64,000 bases of DNA from Chrysomallon squamiferum (taxonomy: Eukaryota > Mollusca > Gastropoda > Neomphalida > Peltospiridae), in contig CM022677.1 in assembly GCA_012295275.1 (NCBI GenBank), positions 3,463,117 to 3,527,116 of the forward strand. Reading direction: 5' to 3'. The notes under the pieces are model-generated. The model was not told the DNA's origin. It saw nothing but the letters and a program-made list of their open reading frames with translations, and searched no databases. A program made the position numbers and the translations under genes. Positions 48,798 to 61,017 of this stretch are shown here, one piece after another. Positions within the stretch are counted from its first letter, which is position 1, and each line of letters opens with the position of its first letter.

Positions 48798-49880
48798 GTT
48801 ATTTTGAATTCACAAACTAGATAACAGAAAGATATCAAGCGACAAGTTGGATGATAATGATTCGGTATGTTTGATTGTACAGAACAGAAAAATAGTTTTG
48901 ATAGAAAAGTGTGATTATCTGCCAGCATTTCACGACAGACGGACATCTACAATCGTGTGTTGCTCTCTGTCATTGTATTGGTACAAAGTTTCAAATTATA
49001 AACAATTTAAAAATAATCTCTCATTCCAGACATATTTCAACCTTACAGAGTAAAAATACTGCTACTCGGTGTTTAAACTTTCAAATCATAATTTTCCTAT
49101 TGATACGGGAAGATGGAAAATCACACCATTAGAAAATAAAATATGTGTGATAACTATGAGTTTCATTACATATTTACATGTGTGTTTCTTTTAAAGAATC
49201 AAAGGAACCGTTTTTCTGTCAATCTAAACCAAGTGTTTATAAATTTTATGAATTATTTAACTCTTAAAAAAGCTGGTGTTCTTTAAAAACGTTCTATTTT
49301 CTGCAATCTAATCATGAACCGTAATTTCAAATCCGCTGGCTCATATACTGATATACTGTATATATATCTTTGTTATGTACATTATTGTAAATCCACCATC
49401 TTGTCATACTTATATTAAATTTTGTATGAATGTCTCCTCAAATGCACGACCAGAGTGTAAGTAACGTTCAGTTCGGTGTGTATTTGTGTTTATAAAACGT
49501 GTCTGTGTGCGTACTTGACTGACCTTTCATGAATTAATGAATAAATGAATAAATAAATATAGCAAAACGTTTATTACGAGATCGCATAGACAGTGTGGGT
49601 AGATCGCATGACACTAAAAAAAAACGTATCATCCATTCTGCAAGTGCAAGTTCAAGTTATCAGAGTAAGGTGAAGGCCAAACATGTACAGACTTGTATTG
49701 TGCCATACAAGTTCAAACTGTTATGCAATTACAACAACATATCTTGTAAATATAAGTATACTTAGTATAAATAAATAAAATAAACAGATAAATGTTTTGC
49801 GTTTTTACTGTAGGTAGATCATTTTGAGTTGGTCATTTAAAACGTTGGGGCAAGGTTATAATTCATTGAAATAATAATAA
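47381..49880. other. AT-rich DNA with AAT/TATT tracts, no supported gene
   Basis: Microsatellites: (AAT)n near 48643-48694 and TTTA/TTA tracts near 48737-48797. Short frames at 48098-48304 and 48847-49132 have no family resemblance or splice context. Probably intergenic, or the first intron of a transcript starting in the 47.2-kb island. Confidence 0.45.
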
Positions 49881-49894
49881 TTAATCAGAAAATA

Positions 49895-50027
49895 TGCATG
49901 ACGTCACGGCCACAGCATCCCGAAGTATAGCGAAGTTACGGCGAGACTATTAGTGAAAGGGCGCGCACCGGGGACACTTTAACAACTATAGTAATTCAAA
50001 ATTTTGTATGTAAGCTTGATTTACACC
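49895..50027 (+). promoter_or_regulatory. probable promoter and 5' UTR of the EGFR-like gene
   Basis: A palindromic CRE (TGACGTCA, 49899-49906) is followed by a CpG-rich stretch (AAGTTACGGCGAGACTATTA, then GGGCGCGCACCGGGGACAC) ending 50 bases before the ATG at 50028. CpG density rises sharply against the AT-rich flanks. No TATA box at a fixed distance is evident. Position directly upstream of a signal-peptide exon supports promoter function. Confidence 0.55.
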
Positions 50028-50204
50028 ATGAAAATTGTCTTTGCCTTAGTGTTGTCTTTCACTTCGCTACTGATGAATTTAGCGGACGAGCAAGGTAGGC
50101 TGATATTTGTTTTCCAAAATGACAGGAAGCTGAAAACCACGTGTTTTCACTTGGCAAATGGAATCGAGAATAAAATTTATAAAGATTAAATTCTTTAATT
50201 TTTG

Positions 50205-50235
<31 letters not shown>

Positions 50236-50504
50236 TTTGTTATATATATATATATTTAAAAATTGAACTTGGTTTATATTAATGTCTACAATATGTAAAT
50301 ATCTTTTACTTCTTAAAACAAATTTATTTAGCTAAAACTTATTTTCTTAGAAATATTCTTGTATAGAATGTAAACTGTACAATCTTATAATTAATATATC
50401 AGTATAGATTCAATCTCAACAACAACAACAACAACAACAATAATAAAAAGATGAAAAATCCCAATGAAATTTAAGAAAAATAGTTTCTAATTCCACCTCT
50501 CTCT

Positions 50505-50552
<48 letters not shown>

Positions 50553-51897
50553 CACTAAGAATCATATCTACTTAAACAAGTCACTGAAAATAACCATGTT
50601 GCCAAAATCTAATTTTTATTTAACAAAATGTCCTAGTACACCAGTACTTATCTACTGTTTCACTTCCCTTTCCCAGAGAATTAACCCTCCCCTCAAACAT
50701 ATTCAGCAGATCTGTATACCCTCCCCCATAATATATATAAATGTTAGTTGTGTTCGTAATAAATTATCTGAAAAGAAAACAAGCACATTGTTGTTTTAAA
50801 ATCAGTTTTATTTCCATTAATTGTTACAGAAAATAGTAAATTTTAGTTTTTAAAATTGTCTTCATTTCATTTAATAATTGTTTACAGAAAGTATTAAAAA
50901 CAAACAACAAACACACTAATTTCAAAAACCAAACAGAAAATAGTAAATTTCAAAAATCATTATATTTTATATAATAATTAATTGTTTACAGAAAAGCTTT
51001 TAAAAATTGTCTGTTCTTGTTTCTTTTCTTTTTCTTGTTTTATTTATTTATTTATTTACTATAAGGTGTTGTGCTGCTAGTAATAATGGTGAGTTAGTAG
51101 CTGGAAATAGCTCAGATGTGCTGCATTTTGCAGTTTTCCATGGGGCTGCTCCTTTTTTTTTATTGGTTTAATCACAATTAGGCCCATTTTAGGTGACAGA
51201 ATAATTTTTGGTTTTGATGGTCAGTTACGAGAATTTCCATTCAGATAGTGTAATTAGTGGTGGTTTTATTGTTATCTGATTCAATGAGATTGTCGCGAGG
51301 TCTTGTTTGGGTTATCAGATAATTGTTAGACCCTTAAATGTTGCAGATTTCTGGTATTACAAAAGAAAATAAGTGAATGACAAATTACAATTAATCAAAA
51401 TGAATTGAAATGATTGGTCTGTTTTGAATTTCTCATTGGTCAATAACAGTGAGGCCTATTTATTCTTATTTTTTTCTACATTCAAGGTTTTGTTGGCAAC
51501 AGAAAAAACAATGTTTACCATAGTAACTGATATTGAAATAATTTAAATTCATGAAAAATAAACATTACAGACAAATAAACAACAAATAAAATAATAATTA
51601 AATAAAAGTTAAATAGGTAATAAAATGAAATAAATAAAAATTGTTATTTAAAGTTCATTTTCTGGTGTGTATGGAGTTTAATAATAATAATAATCTTTCT
51701 TTACAATATTGACTTTAACAAATGAATATAAATCTTTTTACTGCACTATTCAAATATAAATTTTGACATTCTTTAGAGATTTGTATTCCAAGTTACAGAA
51801 TGACAGGAATTTAAGTTAATTAGACGTCAGGTTTTTATTTTTTAAATTTTAGTTATTATTATTAACATACTACTACTACTACTACTACTACCAGTAC

Positions 51898-51930
<33 letters not shown>

Positions 51931-54108
51931 TACTACTATGAAAGAATGTTACAATGATAAGATAAAAAAAAAATTAAATTGTTTACAGAAGTGTTTGTAT
52001 GTATAATAGATTTTTTGTTAATAAACATATACAGAAATACAAAAACAAACACAGACACACACACACAGACACACAAACACAGACACACACACACACACAC
52101 ACAGACTCACACACACACACACACACACACACACATAATTTTCAAGTGCTAAATCAAACTGCTACTTCCTGTTAACTGTTATGTGCCAGGAAAATTACAT
52201 TTTGATAATCTCCCTTTGATAAATCATACAATTTTGTAATATTGGTATTATAATAACTTTGTTAGTTGCAGTATTATCTCAATTTTATTTCAAGATGAAG
52301 CATATAATGTCATTAATTAAAGTCACTGTATCATTAATAACAAGAAGAACAACAATAGTAATGACTGTGTTTTATATTTCAGTGTGTACTGGTACTTCTC
52401 AGGGCCTGGTTGCTAGGGGATATGCAGTTTTTCGTTACGAGTCTTACAAACAAATGTACACCAACTGCACGTACGTGGCTGGCAACTTGGAGATTGTTTT
52501 TCTTGACAGCGACTACGACTACGACTTGTCCTTTCTGGAGAACATCGAGGAGGTGATGGGGTATGTCCTGATAGTGGGCGTGTACGCTCACCGCATCCCC
52601 CTGTCAAGTCTGAGAACAATCCGAGGTGAAACTCTGTACCAACACTTACAGGAACACTACAGTCTGTTGGTAGCCCTGAACTATCAAACAAAGTCAGCTA
52701 TAATTGGATTGCACGAACTTCTCCTTATAAATTTACAAGGTAAGTCTAGTTTTGTTGTTATTTTTAAAACTCTGCTATAACTGGATTGCACGAACTTCTC
52801 CTTATAAATTTACAAGGTAAGTCTAGTTTTGTTGTTATTTTTAAAACTCTGCTATAATTGGATTGCACGAACTTCTCCTTATAAATTTACAAGGTAAGTC
52901 TAGTTTTGTTGTTATTTTTTTTTAACTCTGCTATAATTGGATTGCACGAACTTCTCCTTATAAATTTACAAGGTAAGTCTAGTTTTGTTGTTATTTTTAA
53001 AACTCTGCTATAATTGGACTGCAAGAACTTCTCCTTATAAATTTACAAGGTAAGTCTAGTTTTGTTGTTATTTTTAAAACTCTGCTATAATTGGACTGCA
53101 AGAACTTCTCCTTATAAATTTACAAGGTAAGTCTAGTTTTGTTGTTATTTTTAAAACTCTGCTATAATTGGACTGCAAGAACTTTGCTTATACATTTACA
53201 AGGTAAGTCTAGTTTTGTTGTTATTTTTAAAACTCTGCTATAATTGGACTGCAAGAACTTCTCCTTATAAATTTACAAGGTAAGTCTAGTTTTGTTGTTA
53301 TTTTTAAAACTCTGCTATAATTGGACTGCACGAACTTCTCCTTATACATTTACAAGCTAAGTCTAGTTTTGTTGTTATTTTTAAAACTCTGCTATAATTG
53401 GACTGCAAGAACTTTGCTTATAAATTTACAAGGTAAGTCTAGTTTTGTTGTTATTTTTAACATTTGATGCTTGGATTGAATTTGATATATAAATAGTTTT
53501 TATTTTTACATTTGATGCTTGGACGAATATATAAATGTATTTATACATGGACATACAGATGTATTTATACATAGATATACAGATGTATTTATACATGGAC
53601 ATACAGATGTATTTATACATGGATATACAGATGTATTTATACATGGATATACAGATGTATTTATAGATGGATATAATATAGATGTATTTATAGATGGATA
53701 TAATACAGATGTATTTATAGATGGATATATATAGATGTATTTACAGATGGATATATATAGATGTATTTATATATATAGATATATATATATAGATAGATAT
53801 TAAAGATGGATATACAGATGTATTGATGGAGAGATCATTATTTGGATGGATGGAAGGGTTTATAAAATCTTATTTAAAAAAGTAATAGAAATAAAAACAG
53901 TAAACAAAAAAAAATAAAAATAAAAGTCTCTATATGGAATTAATGTCATAATTCAAAATGTATTCTGTTTCAGAAATTCTCCGTGGCAAGATATTTTTTC
54001 AGTTCAACAATCTGCTGTGTTTTGTGTCTACCATCGACTGGAAGGACATCAGCCTCAGTATGGACACACCCATCAGTTTTGATGATGAAGTGGGTTACAC
54101 CCACAAAT
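50028..54108 (+). CDS. EGFR: EGF receptor-like gene, first three exons (signal peptide and receptor L domain)
   Basis: Exons 50028-50094, 52383-52739 and 53974-54108 join in phase (each ends one base into a codon) to give 186 residues. Exon one encodes a signal peptide (MKIVFALVLSFTSLLMNLAD). Exon two starts with VCTGTSQGL and includes YTNCTYVAGNLEIVFLD, YDLSFLENIEEVMGYVLIVG and RIPLSSLRTIRGE. Exon three has LQEILRGKIFFQFNNLLCFV and IDWKDI. This is the first ligand-binding (receptor L) domain of an ErbB/EGF-receptor tyrosine kinase. The first furin-like Cys-rich exon, the transmembrane segment and the kinase are not found before unrelated exons begin on the same strand at 54.8 kb. Intron one carries CA tracts near 50507 and 52055; intron two consists largely of duplicated exon-2 donors. 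Truncated gene, nested genes or misassembly are all possible. Confidence 0.85.
50190..52250. repeat. intron 1 of the EGFR-like gene: CA and trinucleotide tracts
   Basis: The intron is AT-rich, with (CA)n at about 50508-50550, CAA and ATT/ACT triplet tracts near 50416-50445 and 51873-51938, and interrupted CA at 52052-52136. A moderately GC-richer segment at 51060-51370 looks like an old repeat but has no recognised motif. No further coding exon seen. Confidence 0.7.
52686..53458 (+). repeat. 77-bp tandem array of the EGFR exon 2 3' end with its splice donor
   Basis: The last 50 bases or so of exon 2 and the first 25 of its intron are repeated in tandem. Each copy has GGATTGCACGAACTTCTCCT, TATAAATTTACAAG, then GTAAGTCTAGTTTTGTTGTT, then ATTTTTAAAACTCTGCTATA. 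The authentic donor is at 52740. Copies follow with GTAAGT donors at 52817, 52894, 52973, 53050, 53127, 53203, 53280 and 53433, while the copy at 53357 has CTAAGT instead. Ten copies in all, nine with an intact donor consensus. Confidence 0.95.
53515..53830. repeat. GATGTATTTATACATGGATATACA tandem repeat
   Basis: Units of 20-24 bp built on GATGTATTTATACATGGATA recur about 12 times with drift into ATAGATATATA sequence. Confidence 0.9.
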
Positions 54109-54843
54109 GTGAGTATTTGTCTGTCATTGTTTTAAACATGAAGTGGGTTATATCTGACCATGTGAGTATTTGTCTGTGTGTGTGCCAGTCTGTCTGTCTG
54201 TCTGTGTATCTGTCAGTCAGTGTATATCCAGTAAATCATGAAGATATAACAAACAGATAATTGCTTGCATTGGTCAGCAAGAAAAATACCTTCTCATAGA
54301 TGTAAAAGTCTGTCACAGATTTTGATAATTCATTCACCAAGTTCTACTCAGAACAGGACAATGCTACTACTTGCTCAGACAAAAACTGATCCTGTTGGTG
54401 AAACCTCACTGAAAAACAGTCACCTTCATTTTATTATCACTGATATAAAAACTACAACACCCCTTACAGTTTCACCTCCTCTATGCCTGTGTCTAACAAA
54501 GTGGAAATTTGCACATCCTGTACAGACTTTTTCTCTTCATTATCATCTTTAACTGGTTGTAACACATGTAACTGTATTGAACTTATGAGTTAGTTTCATG
54601 TTCTAATGTTATCAAAACTGAAGATTGAAGTAAAGGCATTGACTTTTTAGGATATACTAAATAAATAAACTAAAATATATTGTTCTATAAATTAATTTCA
54701 ATCTCAAACTTATTTATAATTTTAGCTGTTCTCAAGATAAAAAATTATTGAATGAGAAGATGGTTTAGGTTTTACAAAAACACCGAAAGAGAATTCTAAT
54801 TAACAATAAAAAATAAACATTCCACTGCAGGTAGTGCTGTCAG
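54109..54843. other. intervening sequence between the EGFR-like exon 3 and the next exons
   Basis: No cysteine-rich furin-like exon, which should follow in an EGF receptor, is seen. A 96-codon plus-strand frame at 54265-54552 lacks splice signals and family resemblance. A CTGTCTG tract lies near 54190-54205. A strong acceptor (TTCCACTGCAG) at 54830 would extend the EGFR frame for 36 codons (SAVSCLRRFTTMFF and on) to a TAA, which does not resemble the EGFR continuation. Confidence 0.45.
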
Positions 54844-55388
54844 CTGTTTGAGAAGATTTACAACCATGTTTTTTTGTCCTGCAACATCAACAATGTGTGC
54901 AGCAGAACATCACAGAATGATTACAGTTACTGGCTGTTAACACTGGAGCCGATGTTGATGATGATGATGAATCGAGTGAGAGGTGAACAGACCAGGCAGA
55001 CATCAGCAGTTTGTGAATCTCCAGACCCTGTAAGTCCTGCCCTGTACTCATTTACATAACATTAATATTCATTACTTAATCATGAATATTCATACTTGTA
55101 TTTGATTTCCATTGTTTGAGGTAAGTGATTATGAATACAAAATGATATTTAAAATTGACACATGTAAAATGAGAATGTTAACATTTAACTGTATTCAATA
55201 CAGAATTAGTATTTGTGAATACAGTGTAAACCTTTTTTATTACTGTCATAAATTTCAATTTTTATGTTTATTAATTTAATAATTATTGATACGAATTAAT
55301 ATTTATTTTTGAGTTAACAATTAACATTTTTGAATATGAATTAAATTGTTATTTTTGCATGTTATCCAATATGTTTTTAAATATAGTA

Positions 55389-55420
<32 letters not shown>

Positions 55421-56271
55421 TAGTTTTATAATGTTTTTACTTCCCTTACTTTGAGATTTTTGTTTTCTTAGAGGTTTTTACTGTGCACAGTCAGACAAAG
55501 CTCATTGCAGAATGTTCAATGGGCTGGTGTGCATCATGGATTGGCCAAAGTTTTGTCGTGGTAAATTTGAAGTAAGTTGTTTTGAACTGTTTTTGACTTT
55601 GTAACTTCAACTTTGAAATTCTTTCCTGTTTTGATTTTATTGAAATACCCATAAGTAATATGTTTGTTGCCAAAAAATTCAGTTTGTTTTTAAAACATGA
55701 TGTTATTGACTTGTATTTTAATATGCAAGTAGACAATTCTTTATCAATTTGTATTTATTTAAAACATGGATGTTATAGACTTCTATTTTATATACAACTT
55801 GACAATGTTAATTACAATGTTTGACAAGTTTACCACAAAACTGAAAAACACGCAGCTTGGCGTTTTTGTTGATTATTATGAACCCCAAAAATTGTAAACT
55901 TCTGTATTTTTTACAAAATAACTGACTAGCAGCTTATTTTCAAGAGATAACTTAATAATGATGTAAAATGTAATATTTAAATTATGTAAAATGTATTTAT
56001 TCTGACTAAATAATTTGTAATTTTAATATTTGAAGTAACTTTTAAATAATAATTTGCTATCATTTCCAATGATAAATGTTATATTTTTTTAGTAAATTAT
56101 TTTTATTTATTAGGGTTATCAGTGATAAGTTTTGTTTATTACTTTTACAGGACAAACAAGCCCTTGCTGACCAGAACAAAGTTCTATCAGGCCAAGGATG
56201 ACCACTTGACCAGGCTTGTAGTACAACTCAGTGAAGAACAATCACTTCTCCAGTTGTTGGTGTTAAAATAA
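54844..56271 (+). CDS. three in-phase 3' exons of an unrecognised gene
   Basis: Exons 54844-55029 (donor GTAAGT), 55472-55560 (acceptor TTTTCTTAG, donor GTAAAT) and 56151-56271 (acceptor ACTTTTACAG) join in phase into 131 codons and a TAA (56269-56271). Exon one reads LFEKIYNHVFLSCNINNVCS, then YWLLTLEPMLMMMMNRVRG; exon two RFLLCTVRQSSLQNVQWAGV; exon three TNKPLLTRTKFYQAKDDHLT, RLVVQLSEEQSLLQLLVLK. The end is helical and Leu-rich, and its FY..KDD.L...V..L pattern faintly recalls the C-terminus of the augmin subunit HAUS3, but that is too weak to name it. Joining from EGFR exon 3 would be out of phase, so this is another gene. An AATAAA overlaps the stop codon. Confidence 0.5.
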
Positions 56272-57081
56272 ATTTGTACAAACTGAGACACTCAGATGAG
56301 TTCAAGTGTTTTGAAATCAGATGCTGAGTATAATGGACAGGTAATTCGGTTTACAACTAGATTTTATAAACTGTAAAATGTAAATCATTTAATGTCATAT
56401 GAGAATATTTTTGATATTATTATCATTATATATAATTTTCTTTTTTTAAATAATGATTCTGTAGATGACACTGATATAGCAATTGGAAGAAAAGGAATCT
56501 ACTTTAGAAAAATCTATCTTTAAGAAGTAGCAGATAAAATTATTGATCTTACTTGTTATCAATTTTTATAAAAGATACTAAATTACTTATTTATTAAAAG
56601 AAAAATGGATGTTTCTCTTTAAAAAAGAATATATATATGTATATGTTTTTAAATTACTGAAAGTTCTGAGTTGATTTATTCAGACTAGTATTAAACACAC
56701 AGTTCCACAGACAGTCGAAATTAGAGGTGCAACAAGAAATGTTTAAATAAATAAACTTAAACTTTATTTTATTTCAGTTAAATTAACTGTACTTGTTATT
56801 GGTTGAATATATTACTTCAGATTCAAATGAAAAAATATAAAATTGTAGCAGTTGTTGTTAAAAAAATGTAATATTTTACTTTTCAGACACCATAGAAAGC
56901 TATTTACAAGAACTGATGTCCACTGAGTCTAAATGACTTGTCAAGTTTTCTGTACTGAATTAAGTAAACAGAAGATAAAACATCTCCACAGTAAACATGA
57001 AAAACTAAATAACTGGAAAAACTGAATTTAGAACTCCACAAAACTAACATTTTGAAAACATCAATCATGGACTGTTCTTAC
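56272..57081. other. 3' flank, AT-rich, nothing recognised
   Basis: Downstream of the stop at 56271. No coding segment was convincing on either strand. Confidence 0.5.
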
Positions 57082-57189
57082 TGAAGAATGTGTAATGTGA
57101 CATGGTTTTAGACTCAGTCACAGTGTCGTTGATGAAATCAGATGTACACAGAATGTTTGTACCAGACACAGCACCAAGTACAGTGAAGT
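57082..57189 (-). CDS. isolated minus-strand exon, unrecognised
   Basis: On the minus strand, acceptor TTTTTTTCACAG at 57190 is followed by a 108-base segment that reads, with a one-base incoming codon, (G)AC TTC then TVLGAVSGTNILCTSDFIND and TVTESKTMSHYTFF, ending at donor GTAAGA. It leaves phase one at both ends (a symmetrical exon). The peptide is domain-like, with a single Cys and possible N-glycosylation NDT. No neighbouring exon was found on this strand, so it is probably part of a gene extending across the assembly gap or left out by rearrangement. Family not recognised. Confidence 0.4.
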
Positions 57190-57199
57190 CTGTGAAAAA

Positions 57200-58151
57200 A
57201 AGAAATTATTTTGTAAAAATCATTTAATGTTAGAAATCCTTGATTACTGCTTCAAAAAAAACTACACACTTCGGATTAAAAATGTTTGGTTCAAGGGAGA
57301 TAATTTAATTTTTTATTTTTTTTATTTTTTAATTTTTGAAAAAAAATAATGTACTTAATCATGTAACCAAAGCATAAAATAACAGAATACCAAGAGTTCT
57401 GGTAAAGATTTACCCTATAAAAGTTTGTTAAATCATAAAATGGAATCAGTTGTGTAAACCTATATATGCCATATATTTGTTTGGAAAATTAAAATCAGAA
57501 ATTAAAAATGTTCTTAATTACTAATTTCAGGTTACATTATCTGTCAAGTTATTTATTAAGTTTAGTAGTTTTATAGTTTTTGTAAACAAATGTCTTGTTT
57601 TTCATTTTATGTTGTATATTTTATCATAAACTTTTATTGATAAATCAGAAATCTTGGCATTTTTGTGTTTATAGCACAAATCTTTAGAACCTTAAGATAT
57701 ATTTTAAATACTTTTTAATTTGAAACATTTTATATCATGCTTTTCTAAATTTATAATTAAGGATTTTGGCAAAGTTTTTCTAAAATTATGTGATAAACTT
57801 TGTTGTTTTCTTGTTGAAATAAATATTTCAAATTATTTTGTTTTTTGTTTTTATCACCTATTTTTTTTAGCAAGCTTTATTAAATTACAGGGTCAGGAAT
57901 ATTTATTTATATAGTTTTGTTACAATAACCCAAATTTAGTATTTACTAGGCATTATAATATCATTTTATACTAGTTAATAATTTTGTATTCAGTACTTAA
58001 GAGAATGTTTAACATTGAAAATCAGTGAGTAACAAACTAAAATTGTTAAAAAAACAAAAAAGAAACAAAACAAGCCCCGTACCAGCAAATTTATTTTCAT
58101 TATAATTAATTTTTAACAACATTAAATAAAAATAAATAAATAGAAATCAGG
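57200..58151. other. AT-rich DNA, no supported gene
   Basis: Only Phe/Leu/Lys-rich chance frames (for example 57720-57914). Confidence 0.5.
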
Positions 58152-58351
58152 NNNNNNNNNNNNNNNNNNNNNNNNNNNNNNNNNNNNNNNNNNNNNNNNN
58201 NNNNNNNNNNNNNNNNNNNNNNNNNNNNNNNNNNNNNNNNNNNNNNNNNNNNNNNNNNNNNNNNNNNNNNNNNNNNNNNNNNNNNNNNNNNNNNNNNNNN
58301 NNNNNNNNNNNNNNNNNNNNNNNNNNNNNNNNNNNNNNNNNNNNNNNNNNN
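58152..58351. other. assembly gap (200 N)
   Basis: Exactly 200 N. A round number usually marks a placeholder or estimated gap, so sequence of unknown length may be missing and order or orientation across it is less certain. Confidence 0.98.
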
Positions 58352-59063
58352 AAATATTTCAATATTAAAAAAATAATAATAATTAAATTAAAAAAAAAAA
58401 TAAATAAATAACTAAAATGGAAAAAGTTTAGATAGGAAATGTTTTGCAAAGAAGTCAGTATGTTTTGATGATGCATATAAATGGTTCAAAAAACGTCTTT
58501 TCTTCTTTTTTTTATCATTTAAAAAAAAAAAAAAATTTCTTAAACACATTTGAAAAAAAAGAAGAAAAAAACTGAAGATGAAGAAAGTAATTATGGCTTT
58601 ATTTAATTTATTCTACCAACATTTGAATATAATATATAGAATAAGACTATTAAATAACAGATTCATGAAGGCTGATATTTTCAATTTATTTATAATGTCA
58701 TTTTAATTTATTTATATTTTGATGTGTACTAATTAATGTCATTAGTAAACATTGGTGTATTAAAACAACAACAATAAACAATTTTTAATAACTAAAACTG
58801 TAGAACTAAGTTCAGCATATGGAATTCAAAGAACAACATTTGTCTGTATTTACATGTTGGCCTATATATATATATATATATATATATGTTTTCCATTTTT
58901 GATTTATAAATTATGTATGGTTTAATTCCTTTGAAAAATTGACGAAAGGGGGAACAAAATCTTTATACTTATATATTATTTGATTTGGTTCAAAACGGAC
59001 AAGAACATTTGTTATGAAAAGAATGCTTTATTCAGTTTTTGTTTGTTTGTTTATTTATTTATT

Positions 59064-59123
<60 letters not shown>

Positions 59124-59260
59124 GTTATACAATACAGTGTAGACATTTTAAAAACAGTGTAACATTTTGAGGAAAATTTTGTTAAATTTAATTAACAACT
59201 TTCATTGGCTGCCTCCTTAAGTTAACTAAGTAAACTGTAATTTTGCTTTCCGTTATCGTG
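58352..59260. repeat. AT-rich DNA with TA and TTA/TTTA tracts
   Basis: (TA)n at about 58862-58887 and TTTA/TTA repeats at about 59049-59123. No gene supported. Confidence 0.8.
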
Positions 59261-59393
59261 AATTCGGAAGTAGACGTGCTGACTTGTGCCGCCAGTGTGC
59301 ATAGTTCGTTGTAGACAAAAGTAGACGTATTATAGGCAAAACATTAAAAATTATTATTATTATTTCCATTAACAGCAAATTTAATTGGTTATG
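59250..59393 (+). promoter_or_regulatory. DNPEP promoter region and first exon with the start codon
   Basis: A rise in CpG content includes CGGAAGT (59265-59271), an ETS-type element typical of housekeeping promoters. A non-coding leader follows, ending GGTTATG, with the donor GTAAGA immediately after the ATG (59391-59393). Only the initiator codon is on exon one; the next exon (59802) continues in frame as [14 protein letters not shown]. Confidence 0.5.
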
Positions 59394-59617
59394 GTAAGAT
59401 TTCATTTAGCAAGAAATAAAACAGTGATAGATATGTAGACAGACAGTGATAGAAGTAATAAACCTAAAGTTATATATCAATATTAATACTTTTTAATTAT
59501 TTCCTTGTGAGGATGTCTCTCGTGTAATACTAATAGTAACTAAGTAAGATCTGGAATATACATGTTCATCCTAGGAATTTATTATTCTTTAATATTTTTA
59601 ACTCAATGTCAGTCCAC

Positions 59618-59677
<60 letters not shown>

Positions 59678-60968
59678 ACAGCATAAAAAAAAAATTGTTT
59701 CATAAATACTTATGTTTGTATCTTTAACATTAAATGTAATTTTATTTATTTATTTACTATTTTATTTAATATAATTTTATTTTTTAATTTTTTTACTGAA
59801 GGGAACATCAAAGGAAACAGTATTAGCAGCTGCAAAAATATTCCTTACCTTTGTAAATAGCAGCCCTTCTCCATATCATGGTAAACTTTTAAATTTTGCT
59901 CAAACAGCAAAGCTAAAAATTTGTATATGATTACAGTTACTACAAATAATGCAATTTTCTTAAGTACTATGACTTTAAATGAGCATTATGAATGTTCTCA
60001 AACTTAAATAATTATATATATATATATAAATAAAAAAAAAATATAAAAAAGTTAAGCAAAAATAACACAAGAAAGAAAAAAGCACATATTTCTGAATGAC
60101 AGTATTTGGATATTAATATTTCTATGATTTAGTTATAATGGATAAAATAGAAAAAAAATAGTAAAGAAGAAAAAAAACAGCTTGTCTATTTTTTTCAAAT
60201 TAAATATTTTTCACCTGTTATAATGACATTTATTTCATCTTGATTATATCATTAAATGACCCCATCTGTTTATGGAAATCCTGTATTTGATCTATTCACA
60301 ACTGAAAAAACCCAACTAATTGAAGATAATATATCAGGACTGTAAAAATTAAAGTTAAAAACTCTCAGTCAAGAAATAAATAAATAAATAAATTTAAAAA
60401 CAAACTTACCATTTTTATATTACAGCTGTTGATCAAGTGAAACAAAGATTGTTAAATTCTGGATTCAAAGAATTGCACGAGACTGAACATTGGGATATCA
60501 AACAAAATTGCAAGGTGTTTTATTATAAACTGTATCTGAAATATTCAACTGATTGTTGAAAACAAACTGAGGGTCAGAAATATCCAGAAATGATTAAATA
60601 ATGTAGATGAATTAATGGATATTTTAAACAACAGCAAAAAATTATCACTTACAAAATCAATTTCATTAAAATATAAATGTTTTTAATTGTAACATAATTT
60701 TTTTAATTAAAAATTTTATGTATTTATGCATATATTTTATGTGTCCATATATATGTATGGATGTGGATATGTATATATGAATATTTTGATGTCTGTTAAA
60801 TATTAACTAGAATTTGTATATATGTATGTTATTATTGTTTTTTATTATTTCTTTCTATGCAGTATTTTGTAATTGACAATGAATCAGCTATTGTTGCATA
60901 TGCTGTTGGAATACTGAAATTTCGATATATGTTAAAAGTGTTACTGGAATTTGTGTTTAATTATATAC

Positions 60969-61017
<49 letters not shown>

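Noticed and set aside
54265-54552. Possible EGFR or other exon between 54.1 and 54.8 kb
   Set aside because: No splice signals, no cysteine pattern, no resemblance.
54831-54941. Continuation of the EGFR frame from acceptor 54830
   Set aside because: Gives 36 codons unlike the furin-like domain, while the overlapping frame is in phase with two further exons.
58147-58476. Open frame across the N run
   Set aside because: Most of it is N; artefact.
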